Of a DNA stretch of 64,000 nt, positions 19,026-27,419 are shown piece by piece (the first letter of the stretch is position 1; every line of letters begins with the position of its first letter). This DNA comes from Arthrobacter sp. AQ5-06 (lineage in GTDB: Bacteria; Actinomycetota; Actinomycetes; Actinomycetales; Micrococcaceae), in the NCBI RefSeq assembly GCF_003287955.1, contig NZ_QMKP01000005.1:186001-250000 (forward strand). Reading direction: 5' to 3'. A program made the translations under genes and the position numbers. The notes under the pieces are model-generated. The model ran no database searches and had not been told where the DNA came from. It worked only from the letters and a program-made list of their open reading frames with translations.

Positions 19026-19083
19026 GACCTGCCCCCTGGTTCCCGCGTGCGGACGTACCGCAGTGCCCGACGCTTACTGCAGA

Positions 19084-19113
19084 GCCCGACGGCGGCGCTC
19101 CCCGCCGTCGGGC
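19084..19113 (+). terminator. Orphan intrinsic terminator-like hairpin
   Basis: A 12-bp perfect stem GCCCGACGGCGG / CCGCCGTCGGGC with a 6-nt loop, followed by ATTCTTT. No + strand gene precedes it (the NERD gene points away), so it may be left over from a rearrangement. Confidence 0.6.
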
Positions 19114-19203
19114 ATTCTTTCCTGAGTTTTCCGAAAGTAGCAGCGGCGCAGGGAGCCGGTATATAGGTACTTTTGGGGCCAGTACTTGCTTTAACTACTT
19201 GCT

Positions 19204-19293
19204 GCCCACAGTCCGGAGGGACTTTCCGCGTCATAGGGGCCGGATTTTGGACCGGGCGTTTTGACTCCAGCTCACGTCTGGCATGCTGGTGCC
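19204..19293 (+). repeat. 90-bp duplicate of the pgm upstream region (copy A)
   Basis: Matches 25553-25643 except for one indel and two substitutions. It contains the TTGACT and CATGCT promoter-like boxes that precede pgm, but the homology stops exactly where the pgm ATG begins in copy B. The two copies bracket the xdh region. Confidence 0.9.
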
Positions 19294-19343
19294 CCCGGGA
19301 AGAGGCTCCCGCTGCCTAAGCAGCAGGGCTAAGTCAAAGAAGT

Positions 19344-19435
19344 GGGCAGATCTCATGGCCGCCGACGGGCAGTTTTCATGGCCGTCAGCGGGCAGTTCCG
19401 TGGCCGCCTATGGGCAGCTTCTCATGGCCGCTAAC
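19344..19435. repeat. Four-unit 22-24 bp repeat array, likely insertion-sequence end
   Basis: Units begin GGGCAG and continue with TCATGGCCG or GTGGCCG, at 19344, 19367, 19390 and 19412. Such imperfect subterminal arrays are typical of transposase-binding ends of IS21-like elements. No transposase gene remains nearby. Confidence 0.6.
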
Positions 19436-19645
19436 ACAGGTTTTTGGCCTTCCCGGCAGGTCTACGCCCCGCGCGGGGTGGTTAGGGTCCGGCGATCCGC
19501 GATGCCGCCGTCTGCTATCTATTGGGCGCAGGCGGCCTATGTTTGCTTGTCGGTCCGGTCAAGGCCGCTCTCAGCCTTTCATCGCTCGGCCTGTCGGCTC
19601 AGTGATGGTAAACCTGCCGTGTTGGCATGCGTCGTATCCGGATTG

Positions 19646-19661
19646 TGGAAAATATCTTCCA
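19646..19661. promoter_or_regulatory. Candidate operator upstream of xdhA
   Basis: Near-perfect palindrome TGGAAAATATCTTCCA. TGGAA/TTCCA half-sites resemble those bound by IclR-type regulators of purine and allantoin catabolism. It lies 148 bp before the xdhA start. The matching regulator was not identified. Confidence 0.45.
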
Positions 19662-19770
19662 TAAAGGTGTAGAGTTTCCAATGTGTTACGGGTCACGTAC
19701 GACTGATGCCAAGCAGAACCGCCGCTGTACACCACTGAGCTGACGAGCAAAGAAGCCAGTAGTTGAGAGG

Positions 19771-19789
19771 TCCTCTTGAATTAAGAGGA
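19771..19789 (+). promoter_or_regulatory. Leader hairpin before xdhA
   Basis: TCCTCTT / AAGAGGA stem with a 5-nt loop, just upstream of the TTGAGGAG ribosome-binding site. It could modulate translation or protect the mRNA end. No riboswitch class is recognised. Confidence 0.4.
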
Positions 19790-19808
19790 ACGTTGAGGAG
19801 CGTGAAAC

Positions 19809-21335
19809 ATGCATGAAATCAAAGTGACCGTTAACGGTCAAGTCCGAGGCTGTGACGGCGTGAACCCGAATACCCGGCTCCTCGACTGGCTGCGGTCAGA
19901 GGGCCTCACCGGTTCCAAGGAAGGCTGCGCCGAAGGCGAGTGTGGTGCCTGCGCCGTGCTGGTAGCCCGGCCAGACGGAACCGATCGCAGCAGATGGACA
20001 TCAGTGAACGCCTGCCTGCCTCCTGCCTTGGCGTTCGACGGCCAGGAAATCATCACCGCCGAAGGCCTCGGTACCGCACCGAGCCCCAATGTGAAAGAGG
20101 AGCTGCACCCGGTCCAGCGCGAAATGGCTGACCGCGGAGGATCCCAGTGCGGTTACTGCACCCCCGGCTTCGTCTGCTCCATGGCCGCCGAATTTTACCG
20201 CCCCGAGCGGGTCGCCTCCGGTTCCGGCAACACTGTTTCCGGCAACACCGTGCAGGCCAGTGCAGAAGCGCCCAACGAGGAGCACGAAACCGACCACGAG
20301 TGCGGGCCCAACGGCTTCGACCTGCACTCCTTGAGCGGCAACCTCTGCCGCTGCACCGGCTATCGGCCTATCCGGGATGCGGCATATGCCCTCGGCGCCC
20401 CAACGGAAACTGACCCCCTCTTGCAGCGCCAGGACAGCCCCGCGCCGGCCGCTGTGCACACTCAAACCACCGTGGACGGCGCACAGTTCCTTCGCCCACA
20501 AACCATGGAAGAGCTCTTTGAGCGTCTCGCGCAGAACCCTGAGGCCAAGTTGGTGGCCGGTGCTACCGACCTCGGGGTGGAGGTAAACATCCGGCACACC
20601 CGGCCTCCGTTAGCTCTGGCTATTGACCGGCTCGAGCCGTTACGGGAGCTTCGGATTGGCAGCGATTTGATCGAAATCGGAGCCGCATTGACCCTCACAG
20701 AGATCGAACGCGAACTCAACGGAAAAGTTCCCCTGCTGGCCCAGCTATTCCCCCAGTTCGCCTCACGGCTGATCCGCAACGCCGCAAGCTTTGGTGGCAA
20801 CCTCGGCACCGGATCCCCCATCGGTGATTCAGCTCCGGCCCTGCTTGCTTTGAACGCTTCCCTGGTCCTGGCATCCAAGAACGGCGAGCGAACGGTCCCG
20901 CTTTCCGAGTACTTCACCGGATACCGCCAGACGGTGAAACAACCCGGCGAGATCATCCGCACGGTGCAGATTCCACTTCCCCTCGCGGAGAAAACTGCCT
21001 TCTACAAGATCGCTAAGCGTCGCTTCGATGACATCTCCAGTGTTGCCATCGGTATTGCTATGCAGCTGGATGAAGGCACTATCACCTCCATCCAGATCGG
21101 CTTGGGCGGCGTTGCAGCCACACCTATCCGGGCACAAAAAGCCGAGCAGGTTCTTCTTGGCAAGCAGTGGACTCCTGAGGTTGCTGCCGAAGCTGCGGCT
21201 GCAATGGCCACTGAAGGTACTCCTATTGATGACTTCCGGGCCAGCTCCAAGTACCGCTCAACCATGCTCGGACAAGTAATGCTCAAGTTCTATGCGGAAA
21301 CCCAGTCCGCCAACACGCTGGAGGTAAGCAAGTGA
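19809..21335 (+). CDS. xdhA: Xanthine dehydrogenase small subunit (2Fe-2S and FAD domains)
   Basis: A 508-residue fusion of the iron-sulfur and FAD parts of xanthine dehydrogenase. Residues 1-80 hold the plant-type [2Fe-2S] ligands in GCAEGECGACAVLV. The second [2Fe-2S] site follows in SQCGYCTPGF and NLCRCTGYRPI. From about residue 220 comes the FAD domain with LVAGATDLG and FGGNLGTGSPIGDSAPAL. It passes electrons from the molybdenum site to NAD+ during hypoxanthine to xanthine to urate oxidation. A Ser/Gly/Asn-rich insertion lies between the second cluster's two motifs (residues 135-165). TTGAGGAG precedes the ATG. The stop overlaps xdhB. Confidence 0.93.
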   Translation: MHEIKVTVNGQVRGCDGVNPNTRLLDWLRSEGLTGSKEGCAEGECGACAVLVARPDGTDRSRWTSVNACLPPALAFDGQEIITAEGLGTAPSPNVKEELHPVQREMADRGGSQCGYCTPGFVCSMAAEFYRPERVASGSGNTVSGNTVQASAEAPNEEHETDHECGPNGFDLHSLSGNLCRCTGYRPIRDAAYALGAPTETDPLLQRQDSPAPAAVHTQTTVDGAQFLRPQTMEELFERLAQNPEAKLVAGATDLGVEVNIRHTRPPLALAIDRLEPLRELRIGSDLIEIGAALTLTEIERELNGKVPLLAQLFPQFASRLIRNAASFGGNLGTGSPIGDSAPALLALNASLVLASKNGERTVPLSEYFTGYRQTVKQPGEIIRTVQIPLPLAEKTAFYKIAKRRFDDISSVAIGIAMQLDEGTITSIQIGLGGVAATPIRAQKAEQVLLGKQWTPEVAAEAAAAMATEGTPIDDFRASSKYRSTMLGQVMLKFYAETQSANTLEVSK

Positions 21336-23746
21336 AATCTCTGGCCGATCGTCCCGCAAACCCGGTTGTTGGAACTTCCGTCTCCCATGAGAGCGCTGCC
21401 CAGCACGTCACCGGCGCCGCACTCTACACAGATGACCTTTACTACAAAGATCAGAATGTGCTCCATGCCTGGCCTGTTCAAGCCGCGGTCGCCCACGCCA
21501 AAATAACCTCACTCAACACCGATGCAGCTCTAGAGATCCCGGGCGTTGTCCGCGTTCTTACAGCTGCAGACGTGCCAGGCATCAACGATGCAGGCATCAA
21601 GCACGATGAGCCGCTCTTCCCCAGCGAGATCATGTTTTATGGCCACGCGGTGTGCTGGGTTTTGGGTGACACCCTTGAAGCAGCACGTCTGGGAGCCGAA
21701 GCAGTCACCATTGACTTCGAAGTACTCCCCTCGTTGATCACCGTTCCTGAAGCTATTGCAGCGGAGAGTTTTCAGGGCCACCGGCCTACAGTTACCCGTG
21801 GCGACGCCGATGCAGCCCTTGACGCTTCTGCCTACCGCTTCAGCGGCGAGCTGGAGTTCGGTGGCCAGGAGCACTTCTATCTGGAGACTCATGCCTCGTA
21901 TGCCCGTGTTGATGAGGGCGGGCAGCTCTTTGTTCAGTCAAGTACTCAGCACCCCTCAGAGACTCAGGAAATTGTTGCTCACGTTCTTGGCTTGAACAGC
22001 CATGAGGTGACAGTTCAGTGTGTCCGCATGGGTGGTGCATTCGGTGGTAAAGAAATGCAGCCGCACGGTTTTGCAGCAATTGCCGCTTTGGGTGCAACCC
22101 TTACCGGACGTCCAGTACGCTTGCGCCTGAACCGCACCCAGGACATCACCATGACTGGAAAGCGCCACCCCTTCCTCGCTAACTGGGAAGTTGGCTTCGA
22201 TAAGGATGGTTACATCCAGGCGTTGAAGGCCACGCTTACTAGCGACGGCGGCTGGAGCCTTGATCTTTCCGAGCCAGTTCTGGCCCGCGCACTGTGCCAC
22301 ATCGACAATGCCTACTGGATCCCTAATGTGAAGGTCAACGGCCGGATTGCGAAGACCAATAAGACTTCGCAGACTGCTTACCGCGGTTTCGGTGGCCCTC
22401 AGGGCATGATCGTGATCGAGGATCTCTTAGGCCGTTGCGCTCCACTCTTGGGCCTAGATCCAGCCGAGTTGCGCCGTCGTAATCTCTATTCACCCGGCCA
22501 GAGCACTCCTTATGGTCAGCCGGTAAGGCATGCAGAGCGCTTGGTGACCATTTGGGACCAGCTTGTTGAGCGTTCTGATCTCAAGGCTCGTAAAGAGCAG
22601 ATCGCTGCCTTCAACGCTGCACACCCGAACACTAAGCGTGCCCTGGCTATCACTCCGGTGAAGTTCGGCATCTCCTTCAACTTCTCCGCGTTCAACCAGG
22701 CGGGCGCTCTTGTACACGTGTACAAGGACGGCTCCGTACTGATCAACCACGGTGGAACTGAAATGGGCCAGGGCTTGCACAGCAAGATGCGCCAGGTTGC
22801 CGCAACCGCTCTGGGTGTGCCGTTGGAAGCCGTTAAATTGGCCCCAACGCGTACTGACAAAGTGCCCAACACCTCGGCAACTGCTGCGAGTTCGGGTACC
22901 GACCTCAACGGTGGTGCAATCAAGAACGCTTGTGATCAGATCAGTACACGCCTGGCTGAAGCCGCTGCCCGCAAGTTCAACGTGCACCCTGACGATATTC
23001 GTTTCTCTCAGGGCAAGGTCACTGCTATCAGCATTCCTGATCAAGAGATTGCTTTCAATGATTTGGTTCGCGACGCTTACTTCCAGCGCATTCAGCTTTG
23101 GGCTGCCGGGTTCTACCGCACCGAAGGTCTGCACTGGGATCCCGTGAAGATGCGTGGCGAGCCGTTCAAGTACTTCTCCTTTGGTGCTGCGGTTTCCGAG
23201 GTTGAGGTGGACGGCTTTACCGGTGCGTACCGTCAATTGCGCACTGATATTGTTCACGACGTCGGAGACAGCCTTTCGCCGCTGATCGACGTCGGGCAGA
23301 TCGAAGGCGGTTTTGTCCAGGGTGCCGGCTGGTTGACTCTTGAAGAACTCCGCTGGGATGTTTCTGATGGGGCGAACCGTGGGCGTCTTGCTACCCAGTC
23401 TGCAAGTACTTACAAGCTGCCGAGCTTCTCTGAGATGCCTGCAGAATTCAATGTCCACCTCTTTGAGCAGGCCACCGAAAGTGGAGTTGTGTACGGTTCC
23501 AAAGCCGTGGGTGAGCCACCTTTCATGCTCGCCTTCAGTGTTCGTGAGGCTTTGCGTGAAGCTGTTGCAGCCTTCAGCACAAGCAACGGAGCCGTAGAAC
23601 TTCCTAGCCCTTCCACTCCAGAAGGCATCTTCTGGGCCGTTCAGCGGGCTAAGGATCCTTCTTCAGTTTCAGAGACAGTTGCTGTTTCATCTGCTGCTTC
23701 ATTGGCCGCTGCTGAGACTGCTCTTTCACCGGTTCCTGTTCACTAA
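21332..23746 (+). CDS. xdhB: Xanthine dehydrogenase molybdopterin-binding large subunit
   Basis: An 804-residue molybdenum hydroxylase subunit. Molybdopterin- and substrate-binding blocks are visible: GGAFGGKEMQPHG, TAYRGFGGPQGM, GTEMGQGLHSKMRQ and the catalytic-glutamate block KAVGEPPFMLAFSVREAL. The RGFGGPQ loop is that of true xanthine dehydrogenases, as opposed to CO dehydrogenase or nicotine-type relatives. It starts at GTG 21332, overlapping the xdhA stop. Codon use is unlike the neighbours, with many T-ending codons (GCT, GGT, GTT, CTT) and lower GC, suggesting a different origin from the flanking housekeeping genes. Confidence 0.94.
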   Translation: MKSLADRPANPVVGTSVSHESAAQHVTGAALYTDDLYYKDQNVLHAWPVQAAVAHAKITSLNTDAALEIPGVVRVLTAADVPGINDAGIKHDEPLFPSEIMFYGHAVCWVLGDTLEAARLGAEAVTIDFEVLPSLITVPEAIAAESFQGHRPTVTRGDADAALDASAYRFSGELEFGGQEHFYLETHASYARVDEGGQLFVQSSTQHPSETQEIVAHVLGLNSHEVTVQCVRMGGAFGGKEMQPHGFAAIAALGATLTGRPVRLRLNRTQDITMTGKRHPFLANWEVGFDKDGYIQALKATLTSDGGWSLDLSEPVLARALCHIDNAYWIPNVKVNGRIAKTNKTSQTAYRGFGGPQGMIVIEDLLGRCAPLLGLDPAELRRRNLYSPGQSTPYGQPVRHAERLVTIWDQLVERSDLKARKEQIAAFNAAHPNTKRALAITPVKFGISFNFSAFNQAGALVHVYKDGSVLINHGGTEMGQGLHSKMRQVAATALGVPLEAVKLAPTRTDKVPNTSATAASSGTDLNGGAIKNACDQISTRLAEAAARKFNVHPDDIRFSQGKVTAISIPDQEIAFNDLVRDAYFQRIQLWAAGFYRTEGLHWDPVKMRGEPFKYFSFGAAVSEVEVDGFTGAYRQLRTDIVHDVGDSLSPLIDVGQIEGGFVQGAGWLTLEELRWDVSDGANRGRLATQSASTYKLPSFSEMPAEFNVHLFEQATESGVVYGSKAVGEPPFMLAFSVREALREAVAAFSTSNGAVELPSPSTPEGIFWAVQRAKDPSSVSETVAVSSAASLAAAETALSPVPVH

Positions 23747-23747
23747 C

Positions 23748-24566
23748 ATGGACTGGCTACAAGCGCTGCAGGAGCTGCGTTCTGACGGGCTGCCAGGTGT
23801 TCTGGCAACCGTCACTGAAGTACGTGGGCACGCCCCCAGGGAGGCCGGAGCGAAAATGTTGATCGGCGCCGAGGCCCTCTGGGGCAGCGTTGGTGGCGGA
23901 AACCTGGAGGCAACAGTGGTGGATCGGGCCCGTCCCATGATCGCATCCGGCACTGCTGTTCCAGAAAGCCTGGACTTCGCGCTCAACGAGCACGCTGCAA
24001 CTGAGCATGGACAACAGTGTTGCGGAGGCGTAGTCCGTGTGCTCCTCGAGCCGTTTCCTTCCCGCCCCACTGTTGCCATCTTTGGGGCAGGGCACGTTGG
24101 ACATGAACTGGCCAGGATACTCTCCCGCTTGTCCTTAAACGTCCATCTTGTGGACAGTAGAGCCGATCAGCTGAGTTCAGAGCGGCTCGCAGATGTGATG
24201 GAGGGGCCTGCCGAGGTCCATTCCCATCACAGCCCGGTTCCGGATACATTGCTGGGAGAATTGCCCTCCGGTACTCATGTGTTCATCATGACGCACGACC
24301 ATGCCGAGGACTTTCTGCTGTGCGACGCCGCGCTACGTCGGGACGATTTAGGCTCAGTGGGTCTGATCGGCTCCAAGGCTAAGTGGTCGCGGTTTCGTCA
24401 GAGGCTCAAGGGTGAAGGGCACCTTCAGGCCGTTATCGATCAGATCAGCTGCCCGATAGGGCTTCCTGACATCACAGGAAAAGCCCCGGCCGTGATCGCC
24501 ATCAGCGCCGCCGCCAAGCTGCTCCAGACAGTCCCGTCCGCGGCGATACCCATGGAAAGCGAGTAG
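23748..24566 (+). CDS. xdhC: XdhC molybdenum-cofactor insertion/maturation factor
   Basis: A 272-residue protein with the XdhC_CoxI N-terminal domain (GGGNLEATVVDRARPMI, then QQCCGGVVRVLLEP with the paired cysteines) and a C-terminal Rossmann domain (VAIFGAGHVGHELARIL, then MTHDHAEDFLL and GLIGSKAKWSRF). XdhC binds sulfurated Moco and delivers it to XdhB. ATG 23748 is one base after the xdhB stop. A longer frame from 23679 overlaps xdhB and is not used. A terminator hairpin follows. Confidence 0.93.
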   Translation: MDWLQALQELRSDGLPGVLATVTEVRGHAPREAGAKMLIGAEALWGSVGGGNLEATVVDRARPMIASGTAVPESLDFALNEHAATEHGQQCCGGVVRVLLEPFPSRPTVAIFGAGHVGHELARILSRLSLNVHLVDSRADQLSSERLADVMEGPAEVHSHHSPVPDTLLGELPSGTHVFIMTHDHAEDFLLCDAALRRDDLGSVGLIGSKAKWSRFRQRLKGEGHLQAVIDQISCPIGLPDITGKAPAVIAISAAAKLLQTVPSAAIPMESE

Positions 24567-24572
24567 TTAGGT

Positions 24573-24603
24573 CCCTGCTTCCCCCTTCATAAGGAAAGCA
24601 GGG
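24573..24603 (+). terminator. Terminator after xdhC
   Basis: CCCTGCTTCC pairs with GGAAAGCAGGG with one bulged base, followed by CCTTTGCTTTG. It ends the xdhABC operon. Confidence 0.65.
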
Positions 24604-24639
24604 GCCTTTGCTTTGCCCAAATGGCGGCCAAACAGCTGC

Positions 24640-25043
24640 GGTGAGACGACGACAAACACCTTCGGGGCCAACACGGGGGAGTCCATCACCGCGTCCCAGG
24701 CCCCTGGCGGGGCCGCCGGGCAGGGGGCGTACGGGAACACCGCGGCGAACACAAAGTACCTGGCCACGTCCAGCACCGATGATGCCGGCAACCAGTCCCT
24801 GTACACCTACAACGGGGCCGGGAACATGCTGACGTCCACCGATGCCTCGCCGCGGCCGCGGCCCTGAGCTACAACACCGACGGCACCGTTGCCGCCGCCC
24901 TGGCGCCGGGCAAAACGGGACCAACAAGACCCAGTACGGGTACGACTACAGCCACCAGCTGACGACCCTGACCCCGGTCACCGGGTCCTCGCTCGCTTCC
25001 CGGACGTTCACCTACGACACCTGGGGCAGGCCGGCCACGCGCT
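24640..25043 (+). pseudogene. RHS/YD-repeat protein fragments
   Basis: Two frames carry wall-associated RHS repeat sequence. First comes YGNTAANTKYLATSSTDDAG followed by YTYNGAGNMLTSTDA. After a shift near 24845-24900 come TKTQYGYDYSHQLTTLTPV and RTFTYDTWGRP. Only about three YD units remain, without the N-terminus, the core-ending DPxGxxQ motif or a toxin tip. The fragment runs directly into a permease fragment at about 25041, so this is a rearrangement scar from an RHS locus. Confidence 0.75.
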
Positions 25044-25614
25044 GATGGCGGACGGTGCAGCCACGGTCATTGCCGGCCTGGGTGGCGGTTCCGGCACCAC
25101 CACGTACGCGGAGAACATCGGCGTTATGGCGGCCACCAAGGTGTATTCGACGACGGCGTACTGGGTTGCCGGCGTCTTCGCCATTGTGCTGAGCTTCGCG
25201 CCGAAATTCGGCGAACTGATTGCCACGGTCCCGCCGGGCGTGCTGGGCGGCGCCGCCACCATGCTCTACGGCATGATCGGCATCCTGGGCGTCAAGATCT
25301 GGGTGCAGAACAAGGTGAATTTCTCCAACCCCGTGAACCTGACCACGGCCGCCGTCGCCCTGATCATTGGCATCGCGGATTACACCTGGACCATCGGGGA
25401 ACTGACGTTCACCGGCATCGCCCTCGGCTCAGCCGCCGCCCTGGTGATTTACCACGGCATGAAAGCCATCGCGAAGGCCCGCGGCTCGGTGGCTGAACCG
25501 GAAACGGAGCAGGCGGGCCTGCCTCCCGCCGTCAAGGCAGCCGTCAACGCAGGCCCACAGTCCGGAGGGGACTTTCCGCGTCATAGGGGCCGGATTATGG
25601 ACCGGGCGTTTTGA
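25041..25614 (+). pseudogene. NCS2 uracil/xanthine permease, C-terminal fragment
   Basis: About 190 residues in frame: ADGAATVIAGLGGGSGTTTY with the NCS2 QN/GGxxxTTY signature helix, ENIGVMAATKV, then GGAATMLYGMIGILG and helices up to IYHGMKAIAKAR. The N-terminal half (about 240 residues, transmembrane helices 1-7) is absent and replaced by RHS sequence, so it should not transport. The coding end runs into the 91-bp repeat that precedes pgm. An intact relative would import uracil or xanthine. Its nearness to xdhABC may be coincidental. Confidence 0.8.
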
Positions 25615-25643
25615 CTCCAGCCCACGTCTGGCATGCTGGTGCC
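25553..25643 (+). repeat. 91-bp repeat containing the pgm promoter (copy B)
   Basis: Near-identical to 19204-19293. It ends exactly at the base before the pgm start codon. Together with copy A it flanks the xdh/RHS/permease segment of about 6.3 kb. Confidence 0.9.
25611..25638 (+). promoter_or_regulatory. Putative leaderless promoter of pgm
   Basis: TTGACT at 25611-25616, a 16-nt spacer, and CATGCT at 25633-25638. A start point 6 nt downstream would coincide with the A of ATG 25644. No ribosome-binding site precedes the ATG, which fits leaderless translation, common in actinobacteria. Confidence 0.5.
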
Positions 25644-27302
25644 ATGGCTAGCCGCGCGGGCACAGTTGCCCAACCCCAGGACCTTGTTGACATCACTGCG
25701 CTCCTCGACGCGTATTACGACATCACGCCCGATCTCGGTGATCCCGGCCAGCGCGTGGCGTTCGGTACTTCCGGGCACCGCGGCTCGAGCCTCAAGGCAT
25801 CGTTCAACGAAAAACATATCGTCGCGATCACGCAGGCGATCGTGGAATACCGCGACGGGCAGGGCATCACCGGCCCGCTTTTCCTGGCGAAGGACACCCA
25901 CGCCCTCAGCGAGCCGGCGCAGAATTCCGCCCTGGAGGTTCTCGCCGCCAACGGCGTGAACGTGCTGATCGATGCGCGACACGGCTACACCCCCACACCG
26001 GCACTGAGCCACGCGATCCTCACGTACAACAACAACCGCCAGCCCGGCACTCCGGAAGCAGACGGCATTGTAGTCACGCCGAGCCACAACCCGCCGGGAG
26101 ACGGCGGCTTCAAGTACAACCCTCCGCACGGCGGCCCTGCCGATTCCGACGCCACGGGCTGGATCGCCAACCGCGCCAATGAACTCCTCGAAAACGACCT
26201 GCGGGGTGTGAAGCGCATCCCCGTCTCGGACGCCCTGGCAGCGGACAGCACCGGCAAGTTCGATTTCCTCAGCAGCTACGTTGACGACCTCCCGTCCGTG
26301 CTGAACCTGGACGCCATCCGCGAGGCTGGTGTCCGCATCGGTGCCGACCCGATGGGCGGTGCGGCAGTGGATTACTGGGGCGAGATCGGCGAGCGCCACC
26401 ACCTGGACCTGACCGTGGTGAACCCCACTGTGGATCCCCAGTGGGCCTTTATGACCCTGGACTGGGACGAAAAGATCCGGATGGACTGCTCCTCGCCGTT
26501 CGCGATGGCCTCCCTGATCAACAGGATGTCCGACGGCGGCAGTTCAGCCGCGTTCGACGTCGCCACCGGCAACGACGCCGACGCCGACCGGCACGGCATC
26601 GTGACCCCTGACGGTGGCCTGATGAACCCGAACCACTACCTCGCCGTCGCCATCGATTACCTCTACCGCAACCGCAGCGGCTGGAAACCCAACTCGGTGG
26701 TGGGCAAGACCCTGGTTTCGTCCTCGATCATCGACCGTGTGGCGGAAAGCCTGGGCCGCAAACTGGTTGAGGTCCCCGTGGGCTTCAAGTGGTTTGTGCC
26801 GGGGCTGCTGTCCGGCGAAGGCGCGTTCGGTGGCGAGGAGTCTGCCGGCGCTTCCTTTAACAAGTTGGACGGCAGCGTCTGGACCACTGACAAGGACGGC
26901 ATCCTGCTGGCGCTGCTGGCCTCGGAGATCACCGCCGTCACGGGCAAGTCACCGTCACAGCTGTACAAGGGCCTCACCGACCGGTTCGGCGCCCCGGTCT
27001 ACGCGCGTATTGATGCTGAAGCGACGCGTGAGCAGAAGGCGGCACTCGGCAAGCTCTCGCCGTCGGACGTCACTGCAACGGAACTGGCAGGCGAAACGAT
27101 CACCGCCAAGCTGACCGAGGCGCCCGGCAACGGCGCGTCCATCGGCGGACTCAAGGTGGTCACGGAGAACGCCTGGTTCGCAGCGCGCCCGTCCGGGACC
27201 GAGGACGTCTACAAGATCTACGCCGAGTCGTTCAAGGGCGAGGAGCACCTCAAGCAGGTCCAGGCGGAAGCCAAGGCGCTGGTGGACGGCGTCATCGCCT
27301 AG
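25644..27302 (+). CDS. pgm: Phosphoglucomutase (alpha-D-glucose phosphate-specific)
   Basis: A 552-residue alpha-D-phosphohexomutase that interconverts glucose 1- and 6-phosphate for glycogen, trehalose and wall-sugar synthesis. Seen in order: FGTSGHRG (domain 1), the phosphoserine loop [13 protein letters not shown], the metal loop [10 protein letters not shown], the sugar-binding [11 protein letters not shown] and the C-terminal phosphate-binding [13 protein letters not shown]. It is full length and in frame. ATG 25644 begins at the end of the 91-bp repeat; the open frame upstream to 25611 lies in promoter sequence. Confidence 0.96.
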   Translation: MASRAGTVAQPQDLVDITALLDAYYDITPDLGDPGQRVAFGTSGHRGSSLKASFNEKHIVAITQAIVEYRDGQGITGPLFLAKDTHALSEPAQNSALEVLAANGVNVLIDARHGYTPTPALSHAILTYNNNRQPGTPEADGIVVTPSHNPPGDGGFKYNPPHGGPADSDATGWIANRANELLENDLRGVKRIPVSDALAADSTGKFDFLSSYVDDLPSVLNLDAIREAGVRIGADPMGGAAVDYWGEIGERHHLDLTVVNPTVDPQWAFMTLDWDEKIRMDCSSPFAMASLINRMSDGGSSAAFDVATGNDADADRHGIVTPDGGLMNPNHYLAVAIDYLYRNRSGWKPNSVVGKTLVSSSIIDRVAESLGRKLVEVPVGFKWFVPGLLSGEGAFGGEESAGASFNKLDGSVWTTDKDGILLALLASEITAVTGKSPSQLYKGLTDRFGAPVYARIDAEATREQKAALGKLSPSDVTATELAGETITAKLTEAPGNGASIGGLKVVTENAWFAARPSGTEDVYKIYAESFKGEEHLKQVQAEAKALVDGVIA

Positions 27303-27346
27303 CCTGCCAAGGCACCTGGCGACCCGCTAAATACCCGGCGACACAG

Positions 27347-27390
27347 AAATGCGCTGGCGCTCCTGGAATTCCAGGAGCGCCAGCGCATTT
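27347..27390. terminator. Bidirectional terminator between pgm and the nitroreductase gene
   Basis: A perfect 44-bp palindrome with 22-bp arms (AAATGCGCTGGCGCTCCTGG...), A-rich at one end and T-rich at the other, centred in the gap between convergent genes. Confidence 0.88.
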
Positions 27391-27419
27391 GCGTGTCGTC
27401 AGTCCGAAGCGGGCTGTGA

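Larger units (their letters stand above)
19114..19645. other. Rearrangement junction between the NERD gene and the xdh operon
   Basis: No credible coding gene in this stretch. It contains the 90-bp pgm-promoter copy (19204-19293) and a four-unit IS-like repeat array (19344-19435). The rest is unassigned sequence with short, unconvincing frames. Confidence 0.6.

Noticed and set aside
19344..19435. Possible CRISPR array
   Set aside because: Units are contiguous, vary in sequence and have no spacers, and no cas genes are present.
19283..19672. 129-codon + strand frame in the junction region
   Set aside because: It spans the repeat array and has no conserved content; the repeats explain the open frame.
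19646..19808. Possible purine riboswitch before xdhA
   Set aside because: Only a short 7-bp hairpin is seen; no three-way junction or conserved purine-aptamer core.
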